A DNA stretch of 6,211 bases, from NCBI GenBank assembly GCA_025455635.1, contig JALOMF010000264.1:1-6211 (forward strand), read 5' to 3'. Both the position numbers and the translations under genes were made by a program. The DNA is from Saprospiraceae bacterium. Lineage in GTDB: Bacteria > Bacteroidota > Bacteroidia > Chitinophagales > Saprospiraceae. Shown piece after piece: positions 5,991 to 6,211 of the stretch. Position 1 is the first letter of the stretch; the number at the start of each line of letters is the position of its first letter. The notes beneath the pieces are model-generated. The model had not been told where the DNA came from. It did no database searches and saw only the letters and a list, made by a program, of their open reading frames with translations.

Positions 5991-6211
5991 TAAAATGGAC
6001 TGGGTATTCTTAGCTGTTTGCAGATATGGATGCAGAGTATTTTATTGATTGTTGGGTGTCTTGGTACGGCAACAGGTGGGGTATCTTGGTCTTTAGTATT
6101 GATGTAAATGGCGGGGAATGTTCAGAAAAGTGTGTCAAGTTAATTCGGATAAGAAATATAATTACCTATACCCAAAGGTCCTTCCCATACCGTTTTCCAC
6201 ATTTCAATGGC
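5991..6211. other. Upstream region of kynU with an edge-open frame
   Basis: This stretch precedes kynU and should hold its promoter, though I see no clean match. A plus-strand frame starts at ATG 6026 (in-frame TAG at 6011) and stays open for 62 codons to the edge, beginning MDAEYFIDCWVSWYGNRWG; it could be the start of a divergent gene, but only 35 bases would separate it from kynU, little room for two promoters. On the minus strand a frame enters from the right edge and stops at 6140-6142 after 23 codons, which could instead be the tail of a gene upstream of kynU. The two overlap, and neither can be confirmed from this window. Confidence 0.3.

Noticed and set aside
5991..6211. TTGACA on the minus strand near 6133-6138 as a promoter for kynU
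   Set aside because: No -10 element lies at the right spacing, and Bacteroidota use a different promoter pattern.

Overview
The window looks like chromosomal DNA from a member of the Bacteroidota, probably of the Saprospiria/Chitinophagia type. The evidence is the gene content: a CarboxypepD_reg-like surface protein, a secreted TonB C-terminal-like protein, an LTXXQ (Spy/CpxP-like) periplasmic protein, and signal peptides that all end in Ala before Gln. The starts also lack clear Shine-Dalgarno sequences, and gene bodies are GC-rich while the gaps are AT-rich. No RNA genes, insertion sequences, CRISPR arrays or phage genes were seen.

Layout. Positions 1-846 (+) hold an exported carboxypeptidase-regulatory-domain protein cut by the left edge, probably by only one or a few codons. 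Positions 973-1494 (+) hold a small exported Cys-rich protein ending in a TonB_C-like domain. Positions 1495-2031 are a gene-free gap with four terminator-like hairpins in series. Positions 2032-2523 (-) hold an exported LTXXQ-type protein with a Lys/Gly and polyproline tail. Positions 2846-4147 (-) hold an unrecognised exported protein: a strongly acidic N-terminal half without a single Lys or Arg, joined to a beta-rich C-terminal half. Positions 4148-4709 are an AT-rich gap with several perfect inverted repeats. Positions 4710-5990 (-) hold a complete kynureninase with all expected PLP and active-site residues. Positions 5991-6211 are unassigned; one plus-strand frame stays open to the edge.

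The first four proteins are cell-envelope or secreted proteins with no evident shared pathway. Strong intrinsic terminators follow both minus-strand envelope genes, so they are probably separate transcripts. Kynureninase is a cytosolic enzyme of tryptophan/kynurenine catabolism (often feeding quinolinate and NAD synthesis) and stands alone here, with no other pathway gene visible. No complete novel system can be claimed. The most unusual objects are the acidic/beta-rich protein (2846-4147), the anchorless Cys-rich TonB_C-like protein (973-1494) and the hairpin-rich gap at 1495-2031.
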